Source of the DNA: Acidobacteriota bacterium
GTDB lineage: Bacteria > Acidobacteriota > Vicinamibacteria > Vicinamibacterales > UBA2999
Length of the DNA stretch: 63,399 nucleotides
Reading direction: 5' to 3'
Assembly (NCBI GenBank): GCA_021730945.1
Contig: JAKFYH010000031.1
Coordinates: 1 to 63,399 of the forward strand
Positions 32,855-42,593 of this stretch are shown in pieces. The notes beneath the pieces are model-generated. The model made no database searches, had not been told where the DNA came from, and saw only the letters and a program-made list of their open reading frames with translations. Each line of letters opens with the position of its first letter. Within the stretch, counting starts at the first letter, position 1. Both the position numbers and the translations under genes were made by a program.

Positions 32855-34885
32855 TCACTTCGTCGTTTCGGCCTTCTCCACCTGCACGCGCGCGTCGTTG
32901 AAGCAGGCGCCGCCTCCCAAGTCTGACAACGTATCGGGCACCAGCGCGTTGGACGTGAAGCCGTTGGCCGTGTGGCGGCGCCACACGCCTTTGGGCATCG
33001 ACACCGTGCCGGGCCGCACCAGGTGCGTGAGGTGAGCCTTGATTCGCATCTCACCGAGCGCGTTCCACACGCGCAGCGCATCGCCCTCTTCCACGTCGCG
33101 GGCCGAGGCATCGTCAGGATTCATCTCGAGTCGCACCTCGGGTCGGTTCAATTCGCCGAGGGTCGAGCTGATCGTGCGCTCGCTGGCCGGTGAGATCAGC
33201 GCAAGCGGGAACGCCGCCGTGCCGGGGTCCGGCTGGTAGCCGTACAGACCCTGGGGCGTCTGCGAGTCGAGCGCGCTCGGAAAGAGGTTGACCTTGCGGT
33301 CAGCGGTCTTGGGAAACACGTCGACAAACTGGATCGGCCGGCCGCCGTGGGGCGGTGCGGCCTTCCAGGTTTCGCGCAGGTCGTTGCCCACACGCTCCGG
33401 GAGGTTGCCGAGTACCGACAGCATCGCCTCGAGGTCGTCCTCGGGATCGCCCTGGGCCGACAGCTCCAGGCGGCGGGAGAGGTCGAGAAACACGTCGCTG
33501 TTCGAGCGCGATTCGCCGACCGCATCGATCACGGGCTTGCCGAGCTGCAGCGTGATGGGGCCGTAGCCACGAGCGAAGTCGTAGTGCTCGAGGAACGTCG
33601 TCGCCGGCAGCACAACGTCGGCGTACATCGCCGAGTCGGTCATCACCTGGTCGAACACCACCGTGAACAGGTCCTCGCGCTCGAACCCGCGAATCACCCG
33701 ATGTTGATCGGGCAGGATCGCCACCGGGTTGCAGTTGTAGACGAACAAGACGTTGACCGGCGTGCCTTCCGGTTCGGTGAGGACGCGGCCGACCTTGTTC
33801 ATGTTGATCGCGCGGGTTGGCGGTTCGGCGTCGGCCAGCCACTTGCGGTCGATGTCCCACGAGGCGGAGTTGCTCATCGAGAAGCCGCCGCCCCGCACGC
33901 CGAACTTGCCGCCCACCGCGGGGAGCGCCAGGACGGCCGCCGCGGCGCTGCCGCCGTTGCGATTGCGTTCCAGGCCCCAGCCGCACTTGACCAGGGCCGG
34001 CGATGCCTTGGCGAAGCGTTCAGCCAGGCCGCGCAATTGCGCGGCGCTGACGCCGCTGACCTCAGCGGCACGTTCGAAGGTCCAGGGCTCCGCCATCCGC
34101 CGGAGATCCGCCGCGCCGGTGGTGTGCTGATCCAGGAAGGCCTGGTCGGCGTGTCCCTCTTCGAACAGGTAGCGATGGATGGCCAGCGCCACCGGCAGGT
34201 CGGTGCCGGGCCGCACGGCCAGGTGCAGGTCGGCCTGGCGGGCGACGGTGGTGGCGCGCGGGTCGAGCACGACGACATAGGCGCCGCGATCGCGCGCCTC
34301 CTTCAGGAACGGCATGAGGTGGATGCCCGAGACGCCGGGGTTCACGCCCCAGATCACGATCAGCTTGGCTTCCGGATAGTCTTCGTAGCTGACCGACGTC
34401 ATCTTGCCGTAGAGGCCGAGGTTGGCGGCGCCGGTGGGCGCTGCGCAGACGGTGCGCAAGAGGCGCGAGGCGCCGAGGCGCCGGAACAGGATGGCATCGG
34501 CGTAGTCCTGGGTCAGGAAGCCGTTGGACCCGCCGTAGCAGAGCGGCAGGATGGATTCGGCGCCCGCACTTGCCCGCGCATCGCGCATCTTCTCGGCAAT
34601 CAAGTCCAGCGCCGTGTCCCAGGTCACGCGCGTGAACTGCCCCGAGCCCTTGGCACCGCGCCGCACGGCGGGGTAGAGGAGGCGGTCGTCGCCGTAGACG
34701 CGTTCGTGGAAGGTCCGGACCTTGGCGCAGATGTAGCCGTTGGTGATGTGGTTGTCTTTCGACCCATCGATCTTGGTGATGCGTCCTGAGCGCAGGGTCA
34801 CGTCCAACGTGCAGGCATCCGGGCAATCGAGCGGGCAGGCGGTTTGGACATTCGACTCGGTTGGGGCAGCACCTGGCTTGGCCAT
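32855..34885 (-). CDS. Molybdopterin oxidoreductase (DMSOR family)
   Basis: A 676-residue catalytic subunit of the DMSO-reductase superfamily. The N-terminal 4Fe-4S motif is CPLDCPDAC with a fourth cysteine in GYICAK. Molybdopterin-binding stretches are IVIWGVNPGVSGIHLM, LDPRATTVARQADLHL, VLFVYNCNPVAILP and DVVLPATTFLEHYD. Cys in RTVCAAPTGAANLG sits where family members carry the Mo ligand (Cys, Ser or Sec). No signal peptide and no electron-transfer or membrane subunit lie nearby, suggesting a soluble enzyme. The substrate is unknown. The gene diverges from NDH-2 by 41 bp. Confidence 0.9.
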   Translation of the reverse strand: MAKPGAAPTESNVQTACPLDCPDACTLDVTLRSGRITKIDGSKDNHITNGYICAKVRTFHERVYGDDRLLYPAVRRGAKGSGQFTRVTWDTALDLIAEKMRDARASAGAESILPLCYGGSNGFLTQDYADAILFRRLGASRLLRTVCAAPTGAANLGLYGKMTSVSYEDYPEAKLIVIWGVNPGVSGIHLMPFLKEARDRGAYVVVLDPRATTVARQADLHLAVRPGTDLPVALAIHRYLFEEGHADQAFLDQHTTGAADLRRMAEPWTFERAAEVSGVSAAQLRGLAERFAKASPALVKCGWGLERNRNGGSAAAAVLALPAVGGKFGVRGGGFSMSNSASWDIDRKWLADAEPPTRAINMNKVGRVLTEPEGTPVNVLFVYNCNPVAILPDQHRVIRGFEREDLFTVVFDQVMTDSAMYADVVLPATTFLEHYDFARGYGPITLQLGKPVIDAVGESRSNSDVFLDLSRRLELSAQGDPEDDLEAMLSVLGNLPERVGNDLRETWKAAPPHGGRPIQFVDVFPKTADRKVNLFPSALDSQTPQGLYGYQPDPGTAAFPLALISPASERTISSTLGELNRPEVRLEMNPDDASARDVEEGDALRVWNALGEMRIKAHLTHLVRPGTVSMPKGVWRRHTANGFTSNALVPDTLSDLGGGACFNDARVQVEKAETTK

Positions 34886-34926
34886 ATCCCTCAATTGTAA
34901 ATGAAGGTTCGGTAGACTGGGGCGGG

Positions 34927-36180
34927 ATGGCGCGTCTGCCTCAGGTAGTAATCATTGGCGGTGGTTTCGGCGGCCTGGCGGCCGCCCGGCAGCTGAAGCG
35001 CGTGGCCTGCGAGGTGACGATCATCGACCGTCACAACCACCATGTGTTCCAGCCGCTGCTCTACCAGGTGGCGACCGCCGGCCTGTCGCCCGGCGACATT
35101 GCCTCGCCGATTCGGTGGATTCTCAGGAAGCAGCCGCAGCTCCGGGTACTTCTGGGCACCGTCGAGCGAATCGACACCGCGGCCAGGCAAGTATGGATGG
35201 ATGGCCACGACGCGGTGCCGTACGACTTCCTGATCGTCGCCGCGGGTGCCACCCACTCGTATTTTGGTCACGACGAGTGGAGCGCGGTAGCGCCGGGGCT
35301 CAAGACCCTGGACGATGCCCTGGCCATTCGGCGGCGGTTGCTGTTGGCCTTCGAGGAGGCGGAGCGCGAGCACGATCCGGCGCGACAGCGCACCCTGCTG
35401 ACGTTCGTGGTGATAGGCGGCGGACCGACCGGCGTGGAATTGGCCGGCGCGCTGGCCGAGATTGCCAGGCAGGCGCTACGTTCTGAATTTGATGCCATCG
35501 ATCCGGCGTCGGCGCGCATTCTGCTGGTCGAGGCGGGGCCGTCGATCCTGCCGGCCTTTCCCGAGGGCCTGCGCGCCTCGGCCCGGCGCGCGTTGCGGCG
35601 TCTGGGTGTGGAGGTGCGGGAGGGTCTGGCGGTCAGCCAGGTGGAAGATGGCGCGGTGGCGATTGGCGACGAACGGATCGAGGCGCACACCGTGTTGTGG
35701 GCGGCCGGCGTGTCGGCGGCGCCGATCGGTCGCGACCTCGGACCCGGACTCGATCGGGCCGGCCGGGTCCCGGTGGCGGCGGACCTGACCGCACCAGGGC
35801 ATGCCGGCGTCTTCGTGGTTGGCGACCTGGCCAGCTTCTCACACCAGACCGGCCAGCCGCTGCCCGGTGTGGCGCAAGTGGCCAAGCAGCAGGGGACCCA
35901 CGCCGCGCGGAATGTCGCGCGGCTGATTCGCGGCGAGTCGACGCGTCCGTTTCGCTATTTCGACCCCGGCAATATGGCGACCATCGGTCGCGCCAATGCG
36001 ATTGCCGATTTTGGCTTCCTGCGAGTGTCGGGATTCATGGGCTGGCTGATGTGGTTGTTCGTCCACATCCTGTTCCTAATCGGGTTCCGCAGTCGCCTGT
36101 CGGTGCTCCTGCAGTGGGCGGCGGCCTACCTGACCTACCAACGCAGTGTGCGGTTGATCACGCGCAACCCGGGATCGTGA
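34927..36180 (+). CDS. Type II NADH dehydrogenase-like flavoprotein
   Basis: A 417-residue FAD/NAD(P)-dependent oxidoreductase of the NDH-2 group, which passes electrons from NADH to quinone without pumping. The FAD site is VVIIGGGFGGLAAARQL; HHVFQPLLYQVATAGLSPGDIA is a family hallmark; the NAD site is FVVIGGGPTGVELAGALAE; a second flavin motif is GVFVVGDLA. The C-terminus is hydrophobic (GWLMWLFVHILFLIGF), fitting membrane association. ATG 34927 was chosen for the GGGGCGGG ribosome site and position just before the FAD motif. Confidence 0.93.
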   Translation: MARLPQVVIIGGGFGGLAAARQLKRVACEVTIIDRHNHHVFQPLLYQVATAGLSPGDIASPIRWILRKQPQLRVLLGTVERIDTAARQVWMDGHDAVPYDFLIVAAGATHSYFGHDEWSAVAPGLKTLDDALAIRRRLLLAFEEAEREHDPARQRTLLTFVVIGGGPTGVELAGALAEIARQALRSEFDAIDPASARILLVEAGPSILPAFPEGLRASARRALRRLGVEVREGLAVSQVEDGAVAIGDERIEAHTVLWAAGVSAAPIGRDLGPGLDRAGRVPVAADLTAPGHAGVFVVGDLASFSHQTGQPLPGVAQVAKQQGTHAARNVARLIRGESTRPFRYFDPGNMATIGRANAIADFGFLRVSGFMGWLMWLFVHILFLIGFRSRLSVLLQWAAAYLTYQRSVRLITRNPGS

Positions 36181-36237
36181 GGGGGGCGTTCATGCGTTCA
36201 GTGTTATTCTCCTCTTGCCTCGGAGACTCATAGCGCC

Positions 36238-38808
36238 GTGCATGCCGGAACCGCCGTCGGACCCTATCAGATCGTCCGCCAGCTTGGTGCTGGCGGCATG
36301 GGCGTGGTGTGGCTGGCCGAAGATACCCGTCTGCAGCGCAAGGTCGCGCTCAAGACCGTCAAGGGCGCCGATGCCGATACCACCGAGGGCCGCCAGCGCC
36401 TGATGCGCGAGGCCCGGGCCGCTGCCACCCTCAATCACCCCAATATTGCCACGGTCCACGACGTCCTCGACGTCGACGGCCAGGTCGTCGTCGTGTTCGA
36501 GTATGTCGAGGGCGACACGCTGGCCGCGCGCCTGCAGAGCGGTCCGCTGTCGGTGGCCGAGGCGGTGGAAGTTACCTGGCAACTCGCCGATGCGCTGGCC
36601 GCCGCGCACGCCGTCGGTGTGATTCACCGCGATCTCAAGCCCTCGAACGTGGTGATTGCGCCCGATGGCCGCGCCAAGGTCCTCGATTTCGGCATTGCCC
36701 GCCTGGTGCCGATTGGCGCCGACATGTCGGCCAGCGCACCCGGTACGCTCGGCGGCGGGCTGGTGGGGACGCCGGGCTATGCGGCGCCTGAGCAGTACTT
36801 GTCGCGCAATGTCGACGGCCGCGCCGACCTCTATTCCCTCGGCGTGATGCTGTTCGAGATGATCGCCGGCCGGCGTCCGTTCCCTGGCAGCGACGCCATC
36901 CAGCTGGCCACGTCGGTCCTGCGAGACGATGCCCCGATGTTGGCGAGCAGCGGCCTGTGGGTGCCGCCGCAACTGGCGCGATTGGTCGAGCGCCTGCTTG
37001 CCCGCGAACCGGCCCGGCGTCCGGCCACGGGCGAAGAGGTCCTGGTTGAGCTCAGTCCGATTCGCGACAACGAGTCGTCGCCGCTGGCGCGCCGCACGGT
37101 GTTGCTGCGGCAACGCCTGCCCACGAGCACGCTGGTGGCGGCCGCGCTGACGCTGGCCGGGGTGGCGGCCTTTGTCGTCTGGCTGCAATGGAACGCGCGG
37201 CCAATGGGGCCCGAGGCGCCGGTGGTCGCCGTGCTCCCGTTGACCAACTCGAGCGGCGACGCCGGCAACGACTATCTCGGCGCCGGGCTGGCCGAGAGCC
37301 TGATTACCAGCCTTGCTTCTGTCCCCAGGGTGACGGTATTGTCGCGCTCGGCAGTGGAGGAGAGCCGGCAGCAGAATCCGGATCGAGCCAGCTTCGTGCG
37401 CTCGCTCGATGCCAACTACATCGTGACCGGCTCGGTGCAGTCGGTCGGCAATCGCTTGCGCGTCACCCTGAACCTGGAACGCCCCGATGCGTCGGTGGCA
37501 TGGGGGGAGACGGTCGAAGGCCCTGCCACCGGCTTGTTCGAACTGCAGACGCGGCTGGCCAGCGCGCTGGGCAACGCGATCGCCGACCAGACGCCGTCGG
37601 CGTTACGGGTGACACCGTCAGCGCCGGCCACAACCAGCGATCCGGCGCAGTTGGCGTACTGGCGCGGGCGGGCGCAACTCGATCGGCGCGAACTGACCGG
37701 CAGCATCCAGGCGGCGATCAAGGAGTTCTCCGACGCCATTGCGATCGACCCAAAGTTTGCCTTGGCCCACGCGGGATTGGCGGACGCCCAGTGGTCGATG
37801 TACCTGGGCACCAACGACAAGACTTGGGCCGAGCGGGCGATGGCGTCCACCGCGGCCGCGATCGAACTGGAGCCCGACCGGCCCAGTGTGCGCTACGTCG
37901 CCGCGTTGACCCTGTTTCGGGGCGGCCGTTATGCGGAGGCCAAGGACGAAGTGGAACGGGCACTGGCCCTGCAGCCAACCTACGAAGATGCCATCCGTCT
38001 GCACGCCAGGGTGCTCATGCGAGACGGCAGCGTCGAGCAGGGGCTGGCGGAGTTCAAGAAAGTGATGTCCCTTCGGCCGAACGACGTGTCGCTGTACGGC
38101 GACATGGGCAATGCGTTGTATGGGGCGTCGCGCTATTCGGAAGCATTGAGTGCGTTCGAGAAAGCCATTGAACTATCGCCAGGTTCATCCGTGAATCTGA
38201 CCCGTGCCGGAGCGACCGCGCAGGCCATGGGTGAACGGCAGCGGGCGCTCGAGTTCTACGAGCGCGCGAACGCCATTCAGCCTCGCGCTGAGACTTTCTC
38301 GAACATGGGGACCATCTACTATGGCCTTGGCGACTACGCCAAGGCGGCGCGATCGTACGAGGGCGCGCTTCTGATTCGCCCCTTGAGCGCAGTGACCCAT
38401 CGCAATCTCGGCGATGCGTACCTGCACCTTGGCCGAAAAGACGATGCCCGGCGCGCCTATCAAGAGGCGGTGCAGCGGGCGGAAACCGAGGTGTCGGTCA
38501 GCCCGTCCGACGCGAGGGCCATCGCGCGACTGGCGGTCTACCAGGCCAAGGCGGGCGACGATCTTGCGGCGCAAAGGAACTTGAAGCGGGCTCAATCCAT
38601 TGCACCCAGGGACGCACAGGTGTTCCAGCGTGCGGCGGTGGTGCACGTGTTAGCTGGCCGCCACGGCGAGGCCATGCAGGCGATTGAGCAGGCGATTGCC
38701 GCAGGTGTGGCCGCACGCCTCATTCTTGAAGAGGAAGACTTCGAACCACTCCGATCCTTGCCGCGCTTTGCGGCAATGGTCTCAACCCCAGCCGAGGTGA
38801 AACGATGA
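36238..38808 (+). CDS. Ser/Thr protein kinase with TolB/FlgO-like and TPR domains
   Basis: An 856-residue receptor kinase starting at GTG. Kinase motifs: LGAGGMGVVWLAEDTRL, VALKTV, HRDLKPSNVV, DFGIARL and APEQYLS. After a membrane helix (about 300-322, LVAAALTLAGVAAFVVWLQW) comes a TolB/FlgO-like domain (VVAVLPLTNSSGD to YIVTGSVQSVGNRLRV), then many TPRs from about residue 470 to the end (YAEAKDEVERALALQPTYEDA is one). Its stop overlaps the ATG of a lysine-rich protein gene (ATGA), so the two are co-translated. Confidence 0.92.
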   Translation: MHAGTAVGPYQIVRQLGAGGMGVVWLAEDTRLQRKVALKTVKGADADTTEGRQRLMREARAAATLNHPNIATVHDVLDVDGQVVVVFEYVEGDTLAARLQSGPLSVAEAVEVTWQLADALAAAHAVGVIHRDLKPSNVVIAPDGRAKVLDFGIARLVPIGADMSASAPGTLGGGLVGTPGYAAPEQYLSRNVDGRADLYSLGVMLFEMIAGRRPFPGSDAIQLATSVLRDDAPMLASSGLWVPPQLARLVERLLAREPARRPATGEEVLVELSPIRDNESSPLARRTVLLRQRLPTSTLVAAALTLAGVAAFVVWLQWNARPMGPEAPVVAVLPLTNSSGDAGNDYLGAGLAESLITSLASVPRVTVLSRSAVEESRQQNPDRASFVRSLDANYIVTGSVQSVGNRLRVTLNLERPDASVAWGETVEGPATGLFELQTRLASALGNAIADQTPSALRVTPSAPATTSDPAQLAYWRGRAQLDRRELTGSIQAAIKEFSDAIAIDPKFALAHAGLADAQWSMYLGTNDKTWAERAMASTAAAIELEPDRPSVRYVAALTLFRGGRYAEAKDEVERALALQPTYEDAIRLHARVLMRDGSVEQGLAEFKKVMSLRPNDVSLYGDMGNALYGASRYSEALSAFEKAIELSPGSSVNLTRAGATAQAMGERQRALEFYERANAIQPRAETFSNMGTIYYGLGDYAKAARSYEGALLIRPLSAVTHRNLGDAYLHLGRKDDARRAYQEAVQRAETEVSVSPSDARAIARLAVYQAKAGDDLAAQRNLKRAQSIAPRDAQVFQRAAVVHVLAGRHGEAMQAIEQAIAAGVAARLILEEEDFEPLRSLPRFAAMVSTPAEVKR

Positions 38809-39242
38809 GCAAGAAGAAACCTGGAAAGAAACCGGTCAAGAAGAAGGCAGCAACGAAGAAGGCTCCGGCGAAGAAGGCGGCATCGGCCCGACGGGCCGTG
38901 CGCGTCGCGAGTACTGCACAGGTGGCCGGCGGCAAGCGCAACAACACGGCGACCATCTTCCTCTATAAGGTCGACGGCAACTACCGCGTGCGGACATCGC
39001 CGCAGTTGATTAGCGCGGCGCCCGGCTACATCGAGTGGACGGTGGTGAACCTCGCATCCGACGAGCAGGTCGATGTCGACATCACCTGGCCGGAGGGCGG
39101 GCCCTGGGGTGCGGATCCGATCAAGTTCAAGGGCAACAAGCGCAAGAGCCTGTCTGATGCCAAGCCCGGCCGCTACAAGTACAACGTGACCGCTAACGGC
39201 TTCACCGAAGACCCGGAGATTGAGTTCCCCGAGGGAAACTGA
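38805..39242 (+). CDS. Lysine-rich N-terminus protein with beta domain
   Basis: A 145-residue protein of unknown function. The first 35 residues are Lys/Ala/Pro-rich (KKPGKKPVKKKAATKKAPAK) like histone H1-type DNA-binding tails. The rest looks like a beta-sandwich (TATIFLYKVDGNYRVRTSP, GYIEWTVVNLASDEQVDVDI, GRYKYNVTANGFTEDPEIEF), reminiscent of cupredoxin-like folds but without copper ligands. The start overlaps the kinase stop, so it is a plausible substrate or partner of that kinase. This is inference. Confidence 0.6.
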   Translation: MSKKKPGKKPVKKKAATKKAPAKKAASARRAVRVASTAQVAGGKRNNTATIFLYKVDGNYRVRTSPQLISAAPGYIEWTVVNLASDEQVDVDITWPEGGPWGADPIKFKGNKRKSLSDAKPGRYKYNVTANGFTEDPEIEFPEGN

Positions 39243-39251
39243 CTGTTCTGC

Positions 39252-40829
39252 TCATCGCTCCGGACGCAGCACGCGGCCGGCCAGCGCCGACGTGAACTTA
39301 CCCTCACGCCGCACCACTTCGCCGTTCAGGATGATGTCGTTCATCCCTTCGGCGAGCTGGTGCGGTTTTTCGTAGGTCGCGGCATCGTTGACCCGCGCCA
39401 AGTCGAAGATCAGCACATCGGCAAACGCGCCGGCCCTCAACTGGCCGCGATCCTTCAACCCGAACACGGTCGCCGGCAACGACGTCATCGATCGAATGGC
39501 GGTGGCCAGGTCGATGGCGTTGCGCTCGCGCACATAGCGCTTCAACTTGCGCGCGAAAGCGCCGTAGGCGCGCGGGTGGGGCACACCGACGCCCATGGGC
39601 ACCAGGTCGCCATCGGTGCAGGTCATGGTCCACGGCTGACGCATGATGCCCTCAATGTCGCCCTCCGACATGTTGAACGACACCAGGCTGGCATCGCCTT
39701 TTTCCAGCATCTTCAGCGCGAACTCCTCTGGCGCCAGGCCGGCCCTGGCGGCGAGCGCCGACAAACGTTGCCCTTCGAACGAAGGGTCGGCGGTGTAGCG
39801 GCTGATCATCAGCGTCTCGGCGCCGCCACGCCTGGCGATGTTGACCTTGACGTCTTCGCGGATCTCATCGCGCAGTTCGCCCAGGACACGCTTCATCATG
39901 GCGTCGCGGCCGCCGACCTGGGCGGAGCGCGGCATCAGGGCGCCGACAATGCCGGTGCCGCTGGCCTCGTAGGGATACTGATCGGCAAACACCTGCACAC
40001 CGCGCGCCCGGGCCGCTTCGATCCGTTCAATCAGCGTCTTTGACAGGCCCCAACTCGCCGGCCCGAGCGCCTTCATGTGCGACACCACGCCGATCACGCC
40101 GCCCTGTTCGGCGATGTCGATCACTTCCTGCACGGCCGCCACCACGCCAATGGTGTAGTCCGACTCGTCGCGGATGTGGCTGGAGTAGACCCCGCCAAAC
40201 GGCGCCGTGGCCCTGGCCATGGCGATGACCTCGGCCGTCTTCGAGTAGCTGCCGGGCGCGTAGTAAAGGCCGCTCGACAGGCCGATGCCGCCGGCCAGCA
40301 TGCCCTGGCGCGTCAACTCCACCATCCGCGCGACCTCGGCCGGGTTGGGATCGCGGTCGGACATCTCCATCACCGCGCGGCGGATCGAGCCGTGCGGCAC
40401 GAACTGACCGACATTGGTGCCGATGCGCTGCCGTTCGTAGGTGGCCCGCTGCGCGGCCAGGTCGACCGGTCCGCCCCCATCGGGATTCACAAACACCGTC
40501 GTCAGGCCCTGCGCCAGCAGCGGTTGGCCGTGCTTGAGGCCCTCGGTGCCGAGTCCCTCGCCGGCGTGCGAATGAACATCGATGAACCCGGGCGTGACCA
40601 GGCGATCGGCGGCGTCGATCACGGTCTTTGCCGAGGCGCCCGAAAGGGCGCCCATGGCGACGATGCGGTCGCCGGTGATGCCGAGGTCGGCGCGATACCA
40701 GGGATTGCCGGTGCCGTCGAGGACACGGCCATGGCGAATCAGGATGTCGAACTGCTGAGGGACTTGCGCTCTGACCGGGGCGAGGAGCAGCAGCAGGGTA
40801 ACGGCAAGGCGGATCACCATGCCCGCCAT
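39252..40829 (-). CDS. Secreted N-acyl-D-amino-acid deacylase
   Basis: A 525-residue amidohydrolase-superfamily enzyme of the D-aminoacylase group. A signal peptide (VIRLAVTLLLLLAPVRAQ) is followed by FDILIRHGRVLDGTG, the zinc motif GFIDVHSHAGEG, SSHIRDESD, SHMKALG and a TDGDLVPMG aspartate region. The last part is the small beta domain (GAFADVLIFDLARVND). Starts at 40829 and 40820 are both possible. The substrate is probably N-acylated D-amino acids or dipeptides in the periplasm. Confidence 0.88.
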   Translation of the reverse strand: MAGMVIRLAVTLLLLLAPVRAQVPQQFDILIRHGRVLDGTGNPWYRADLGITGDRIVAMGALSGASAKTVIDAADRLVTPGFIDVHSHAGEGLGTEGLKHGQPLLAQGLTTVFVNPDGGGPVDLAAQRATYERQRIGTNVGQFVPHGSIRRAVMEMSDRDPNPAEVARMVELTRQGMLAGGIGLSSGLYYAPGSYSKTAEVIAMARATAPFGGVYSSHIRDESDYTIGVVAAVQEVIDIAEQGGVIGVVSHMKALGPASWGLSKTLIERIEAARARGVQVFADQYPYEASGTGIVGALMPRSAQVGGRDAMMKRVLGELRDEIREDVKVNIARRGGAETLMISRYTADPSFEGQRLSALAARAGLAPEEFALKMLEKGDASLVSFNMSEGDIEGIMRQPWTMTCTDGDLVPMGVGVPHPRAYGAFARKLKRYVRERNAIDLATAIRSMTSLPATVFGLKDRGQLRAGAFADVLIFDLARVNDAATYEKPHQLAEGMNDIILNGEVVRREGKFTSALAGRVLRPER

Positions 40830-40851
40830 TCTAGCGGCTGCTGCCCGGCCG

Positions 40852-41340
40852 CTACAGGGTCTTGTGGTAGCGGATGTATTCGCCCGCAAACCCGCGCCGC
40901 TCGTAGATGGCGCGAGCGCGGTGGTTGGTCACGAGCGCATTGAGCGTGAGCCGGGCGGAGCCGCGCGCGCGGGCCCAGGCTTCGGCGTAGTCGAGCAGGG
41001 CGGAACCGACGCCCTTTCCCTCGGCCTCCGCGGTGACCGCCAGTACCGACAGGTGTGCGTGTGGCTGCTGGGTGAAGAAGTCGATCAGGGTGACCAGGTA
41101 GGCGCAGCCGGCCGGTCGCCCGTCGACTTCGGCAATGACCAGGGCTTGGTCCGCCTCCGCGCTTTGTGCTTCGGCGTGACTATCGTCCGGCAGGCGCGCG
41201 AACCACTCCGCCAATGCCCGGCGATCGCCGTCGGCGAACTCTGCCTTGGAGCGGAAGGGCGGCACCTCGAACGACACCAGCCGGTCGGCGAGTCCGAGGA
41301 CGAACTCGCGATCAGCGGGCGCTGCCTGGCGAATCGTCAT
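40852..41340 (-). CDS. GNAT-family N-acetyltransferase
   Basis: A 162-residue GNAT acetyltransferase. The acetyl-CoA site is LAVTAEAEGKGVGSALLDYAEAWAR; the C-terminus LTLNALVTNHRARAIYERRGF is typical. The ATG overlaps the ispG TGA (ATGA), so it is translationally coupled to ispG as the last gene of the Gfo-ispG operon. The substrate is unknown. Confidence 0.88.
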   Translation of the reverse strand: MTIRQAAPADREFVLGLADRLVSFEVPPFRSKAEFADGDRRALAEWFARLPDDSHAEAQSAEADQALVIAEVDGRPAGCAYLVTLIDFFTQQPHAHLSVLAVTAEAEGKGVGSALLDYAEAWARARGSARLTLNALVTNHRARAIYERRGFAGEYIRYHKTL

Positions 41341-42584
41341 CCGGCGACCGGCGCGACTTTCTTCGCGTACTTGCGCTCGACGTAGTCGTCCAGCAGATGC
41401 TGAAAGGCGAGCGCGAGCTCCTCGTAATTGCCCTTGAGGGTGGTGGCGTGGACGCCGTCGATGAACACCGGGCAATGAGGCGCTTCGCCGGTGCCCGGCA
41501 ACGAGATGCCGATGTTGGCCGCCTTCGATTCGCCGGGGCCATTGACCACGCACCCCATCACGGCCAGGGTCAGCGACTCCACGCCTTCGTAGGTCTGCTT
41601 CCACGCCGGCATCTGCTCGCGGATGTAGGCCTGCACCGCTTCAGCCAACTCCTGGAACGTCGAGCTGGTGGTGCGGCCGCAACCGGGGCAGGCAGTCACG
41701 CTGGGCGCGAAGGTCCGCAGGCCGAGCGCCTGCAACAACTCGCACGCGGCATACACTTCCTCGCGCCGGTCGCCGCCAGGCTTGGGCGTCAGCGAGACGC
41801 GGATGGTGTCGCCGATGCCGTCGGCCAGCAGCACGCCCATGGCCGAAGCCGACCACACCAGGCCCTTGGTGCCCATGCCCGCTTCGGTCAGGCCCAGGTG
41901 CAGCGGCTGCGTGGTTTGCCTGGCCAGTGCGCGATACACCTCGATCAGGTGGCGCGGCCGCGACAGCTTGCACGAAATGATGATCTGGTCGGCACGCAGT
42001 CCGGTCTCGATCGCCAGTTCGGTGGACTGGACCGCCGACAGCACCATGCACTCGCTGATGATGTCGTCGGACTCCTTGCCCAGGTTGCGGTCGGTGTTCT
42101 CCTGCATCCTGGCCATCACCAGCTCCTGGTTGAGGGAGCCGCCGTTGACACCGATGCGCACGGGCTTGCCGTGCTCGATGGCCACCTGGCAGATGGTCGC
42201 GAACTGCTCGTCGCGGCGTTTGCCGGTGCCGACGTTGCCGGGATTGATGCGGTACTTGTCGAGGGCGCGGGCGCAGTCCGGATGGCGGGTGAGCAGCAGG
42301 TGGCCGTTGTAGTGGAAGTCGCCGATCAGGGGGGCCGTGCAGCCGGCATCGAGCATGCGCTGCTTGATCTCCGGCACGGCGGCCGCCGCTTCCGGCACGT
42401 TGACGGTGACCCGGACCATCTCCGAGCCGGCCTGCCAGAGCTCGATGCACTGCTGCGCCGTGGCGGCCGCGTCGGCGGTGTCGGTCATGGTCATCGACTG
42501 CACCACCACCGGCGCGCCGCCGCCGACCATGACGTTGCCGACCTTCACGCCGATCGTGCGATGCCGCTTGTCAATCGTAAGCAT
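41337..42584 (-). CDS. ispG: 4-hydroxy-3-methylbut-2-enyl diphosphate synthase
   Basis: A 415-residue IspG (GcpE), the penultimate MEP-pathway enzyme; it converts cyclic MEcPP to HMBPP using a 4Fe-4S cluster. The TIM-barrel part holds MVRVTVNVPEAAAAVPEIK, YRINPGNVGTG and RIGVNGGSLN. The cluster cysteines are in TACPGCGRTTS and MGCVVNGPGESK, with the glutamate ligand beside them. Length fits the bacterial type that lacks the plant insertion. It stands between a 72-residue protein and a GNAT gene in a tight operon. Confidence 0.96.
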   Translation of the reverse strand: MLTIDKRHRTIGVKVGNVMVGGGAPVVVQSMTMTDTADAAATAQQCIELWQAGSEMVRVTVNVPEAAAAVPEIKQRMLDAGCTAPLIGDFHYNGHLLLTRHPDCARALDKYRINPGNVGTGKRRDEQFATICQVAIEHGKPVRIGVNGGSLNQELVMARMQENTDRNLGKESDDIISECMVLSAVQSTELAIETGLRADQIIISCKLSRPRHLIEVYRALARQTTQPLHLGLTEAGMGTKGLVWSASAMGVLLADGIGDTIRVSLTPKPGGDRREEVYAACELLQALGLRTFAPSVTACPGCGRTTSSTFQELAEAVQAYIREQMPAWKQTYEGVESLTLAVMGCVVNGPGESKAANIGISLPGTGEAPHCPVFIDGVHATTLKGNYEELALAFQHLLDDYVERKYAKKVAPVAG

Positions 42585-42593
42585 TCGTTGGCT

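Noticed and set aside
34420-34460. Possible selenocysteine in the molybdopterin oxidoreductase
   Set aside because: The likely Mo-ligand position is a TGC cysteine codon and the frame has no internal UGA.
33347-34789. 480-codon open frame on the plus strand
   Set aside because: It is antisense to the molybdopterin oxidoreductase, whose Fe-S and cofactor motifs are clear.
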